The notes under the pieces are model-generated. The model saw only the letters and a list, made by a program, of their open reading frames with translations. It was not told the origin of the DNA and did no database searches. Positions 61,501-64,000 of a DNA stretch of 64,000 nt are shown in pieces. The DNA is from Meandrina meandrites (lineage: Eukaryota; Cnidaria; Anthozoa; Scleractinia; Meandrinidae), in NCBI GenBank assembly GCA_963693305.1, contig OY855905.1, positions 29,532,937 to 29,596,936 on the forward strand, given 5' to 3'. The stretch's first letter is position 1. Each line of letters begins with the position of its first letter. Made by a program: the position numbers and the translations under genes.

Positions 61501-64000
61501 GATGTCATGTACTAGATATAGTGTGAATGAATACAATGCCAATCTGGTACAGCAGAAACAAAAATTTCATAACTCAGAATCATAAGTAAGGTGTCAAACA
61601 TTAATTAATTACTAAAAAATTCTCTCTCTGATATACGATACAGGTGACTCTTTACACAGATCTCCTCTGGAACGTTCCTATAAAGCTAAGGTTTTGATGC
61701 ACTTTCCTTCCAATGTCGACTGGAATCCTTTTGATGAAGATGCTGTCCGTATGGTAAGGCCAGCTGCCGACTACAGTTAGACTAAACTATCCAGAACTTG
61801 ATTTTCCAGACTATTTCTTGTTCCTGTTTACCAGGTTGTTTCTAGACAGTACTGTCTGTGCATTATGTAAATATATCAATATTTCAAACAGGCTCACTCT
61901 ACAGTGAATATTTGGTGAATACTGACCTGGTCTTCATCTTATCTGGACTTCAGTAAACATCCACCGATATTCACTAATCACCTTTGATAAATGCTATTGA
62001 ACGTGGCATTTTACTTCAAGGTGCTGGGCTACTGGGCTACTTATTAGATTTATCTTGATCATTTTTCAAAATAGTCCCAAGAACTGTGAATGTTCAATCA
62101 TATCACCTAGATCACTTTGACTATGCTAGTATATGAAGTATTGAAAGCTTCCATTTATAGCTGCAAACGTGTACATTTGTACAATTACAGTGAAACAAAC
62201 TCAACCGGGGCCACCCAACATTTTTTTAGCCAATCACAAGACAAGTTCAGAACAAAAGAATTGGACTTCCCTCATCACCAGACCAATCACAGCAAGGGGC
62301 AAATTTAATTGCTGATGAACGAATTCCAATTGCTTTGTTCTGAGCTTGTCTTGTGATTGGCTAAAAAAAAACATTGAGTGGCCCCAGTTGAGTTCGTTTC
62401 ACTGTAACAACATTTGACATTCAGTATTTTTTTTTTCAGCTTTGTTTACCTCAAGGATTGACTTTCAAAAAGGAGTCTGAAAATCATGAACCACATTTTC
62501 ACTCTTTCCTTATCACTCGTGAAGATGGCTCAAGGGTTTATGGTTGTGCACTCACCTTCTACGAAGTTGTCAAAGACCCTCAGATCTGTAAAGCAATGGA
62601 CACTCTACAGGCAATGCATGATGCTGAGTTAGCCATTGCTGAATCAAGATCTCGTTCAAAATCACCGGTCTTTATAACAACAAACTGTTTTGGTTCTGTG
62701 GAAACACCAAGTTTTAGTGAACATTTAAACGCAAGTTCTGACATAATGAACATCTCTAACACAAAGTCTTTTGATGTTGGTAAAGACACTCTTCTAGTTT
62801 CAAAATCAATCTGCATCATAATGCCACTGCCATTTATCTCGGCTGGAAAGGCATTCTTAGAGCAGATGTATTACGCAGCACAGAGTGAGGAAAATTTACC
62901 ACTTCCTTTAGAATCGTACATTTATAACTTATTGTTTGAGGTGCCGCTTCCACCACCTGGAAAAACAATGAGATTTAACTGCAATGAATTGAGTATAACT
63001 TGCCAGAGACCTGGTGTGAATGAGCTTCCTCTGTTTGATTACTCCTTTAAAGATCTTTTTACGTTGCTTGGTGTTGAGAACATTGTGAAGTTATTTACGT
63101 GCACTCTTTTGGAACAACAAATTCTTCTGTTATCCAATGGTGAGTAAGATAATCTACATTTACATTACTGTAAAACTTTATACAGGACCCTGTTTTCTGT
63201 TTATTGCTCTACTTAAAATGTATTTTTTTTTGTACATGTAAAAGGTGTTAGCGTCAAAATTTCTTCATTACCAGTTGTTGTTGTTACAAGTTAAATTTAA
63301 ATATCTGGTTTAGCCGATTAACATTCACATTGTAACCCTTTTAAAATTCTCTCTTTTATTAACAGATTTTCACAAGTTCATGCTGGTAGCAGAGAGTATG
63401 TCGGCCATTCTTTTTCCTTTCATTTGGCAACATGTGTATGTTCCTATTCTACCAGCAGCTTTGTCTCACTTCTTGGATGCACCAGTGCCGTTCTTAATGG
63501 GAATATTTTGTGCTTCTGAAGAAGACAAAAAGAATCTTGTGCTGCCATCTGAGGTGCAGTTTTTGTGCATCACATTAATTCATGTACTACCAATAATATT
63601 TACATGTTTGTATGATTACTGGCAAACTTTGCTTTAATCTCAAAAGATACAGTTTTTATCAGAAATTATCCAAACCCCGTCAACAGACCCAATGATTTTT
63701 TGGTTTGAGCTCCCCACCCCACTGGAATTTCCAGATTAGCTTCATACTAACTTTCCTTATAAAAACAGTGACTTGACAGTGACCATCCTTGGTGTGGTTA
63801 TCGATATTTCCTAGAACGACACATTAGAAATCAAGCAGATTTTACCCAAGTCTTATACCGTATTTATTTTTTAATTTGTTTTTGTCATATTCACAGGCTT
63901 CCCTCTGCTTAGTAGACATAGATAGCTGCACAGTAACAACACCAGAGGATCTCCCTGTATTCCCAGATGAGCAAGAGCTGATTGAAGAGCTCAATGACAC
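58571..64000 (+). CDS. DENND5: DENND5-family Rab guanine nucleotide exchange factor, N-terminal part (3' end outside window)
   Basis: DENND5A/B (Rab6IP1) act on endosome/Golgi Rabs through a tripartite DENN module. Exons 58571..58664, 61644..61753, 62440..63139, 63366..63553, 63897..>64000, with phases 1, 0, 1, 0, about 398 residues. MSSSSSGQRFADYFVVSGLD fits the short Ser/Gly leader and RFADYF start of DENND5, so the ATG at 58571 is preferred over the in-frame 58433. Then VDWNPFDEDAVRM, the uDENN segment FHSFLITREDGSRVYGCALT, VSKSICIIMPLPF, PLESYIYNLLFEVPLPPPGK, ELPLFDYSF, the cDENN segment WQHVYVPILPAALSHFLDAP, and SLCLVDIDSCTVTTPEDLPV. RUN and PLAT domains expected later are beyond the window. 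Confidence 0.93.
60095..60251. repeat. Fold-back inverted repeat, ~55-bp arms, in DENND5 intron 1
   Basis: GTTGTGGTTTAAATTTTTC, GGTTTAAAATTTTTCAAACC and AGTTTGATTTTTA are mirrored by TAAAAATCAAACT, GGTTTGAAAAATTTTAAACC and GAAAAATTTAAACCGCAAC with a ~48-bp loop. Probably a MITE. Confidence 0.78.
60417..61225. mobile_element. Tc1/mariner (pogo/Tigger)-like non-autonomous element in DENND5 intron 1
   Basis: Starts CAGTGGGACCTCGATTTAAC and ends with the inverse of CAGTGGAACCTCGATTTAAC, flanked by TA on both sides (60415-60416, 61226-61227). ATATCGAGG / CCTCGAT words recur inside. CAG ends plus TA fit pogo/Tigger-like elements; no intact transposase is present. Confidence 0.75.
62188..62404. mobile_element. 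217-bp MITE with ~80-bp TIRs and TA duplication in DENND5 intron 2
   Basis: CAGTGAAACAAACTCAACCG at the left is the near-inverse of the right end (ACTGGGGC / GAGTTCGTTTCACTG), and similarity continues through GCCAATCACAAGACAAG. TA flanks it (62186-62187, 62405-62406). Its right end is only ~35 bp before the acceptor of the exon at 62440. Confidence 0.8.

Overview
This window is eukaryotic nuclear DNA, most likely from an anthozoan cnidarian and probably a stony coral. The evidence is AT-rich, intron-rich sequence with GT/AG splice sites, animal orthologues (INCENP, PRPF40, DENND5, a FAM69/DIPK1 kinase-like family), and a dense load of cut-and-paste DNA transposons, MITEs and tRNA-derived SINEs. 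The species is inferred from general character only.

Layout. (1) 1-2688, + strand: the last three coding exons of INCENP, ending in the Aurora-B-binding IN-box. (2) 2.7-9.4 kb: no convincing gene; one MITE full of AATAAGCGCC motifs, a diverged tandem repeat, and a block that recurs at 14.3-16.2 kb. (3) 9.6-20.1 kb: two tandem paralogues of a secretory-pathway DIPK1/FAM69-type divergent kinase, each with a short signal-anchor exon and one large exon. Between them lie two head-to-tail TIR elements sharing a TTA target duplication and a hAT-like MITE with an 8-bp duplication. (4) 20.1-30.8 kb: mostly repeats, plus one candidate two-exon gene for a small secreted protein (26804-28023). (5) 30.8-58.4 kb, - strand: a complete PRPF40 spliceosomal protein gene, 25 coding exons (951 aa), two WW domains, FF repeats and a charged RS/RD tail. 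(6) 58.6-64.0 kb, + strand: the first five coding exons of a DENND5 Rab-GEF, head-to-head with PRPF40 across about 206 bp.

The most unusual object is a 5,963-bp P-superfamily transposon at 51111-57073, inside PRPF40 intron 2. It has perfect 48-bp terminal inverted repeats, 7-bp flanking direct repeats and internal inverted repeats like those of Drosophila P elements. It carries two convergent genes. One is a THAP-domain DDE transposase (- strand, one apparent frameshift) that stops soon after the catalytic Glu block. The other (+ strand, 383 aa) has a C2H2 zinc finger and a C-terminal part resembling the domain the transposase lacks. Both genes start just inside near-identical mirrored promoter/internal-repeat blocks. 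I read this as a P-like transposon whose transposase function may be split over two proteins.

All exon junctions were worked out by eye from reading frame, splice-site consensus and remembered family structure. No alignment or database search was run.
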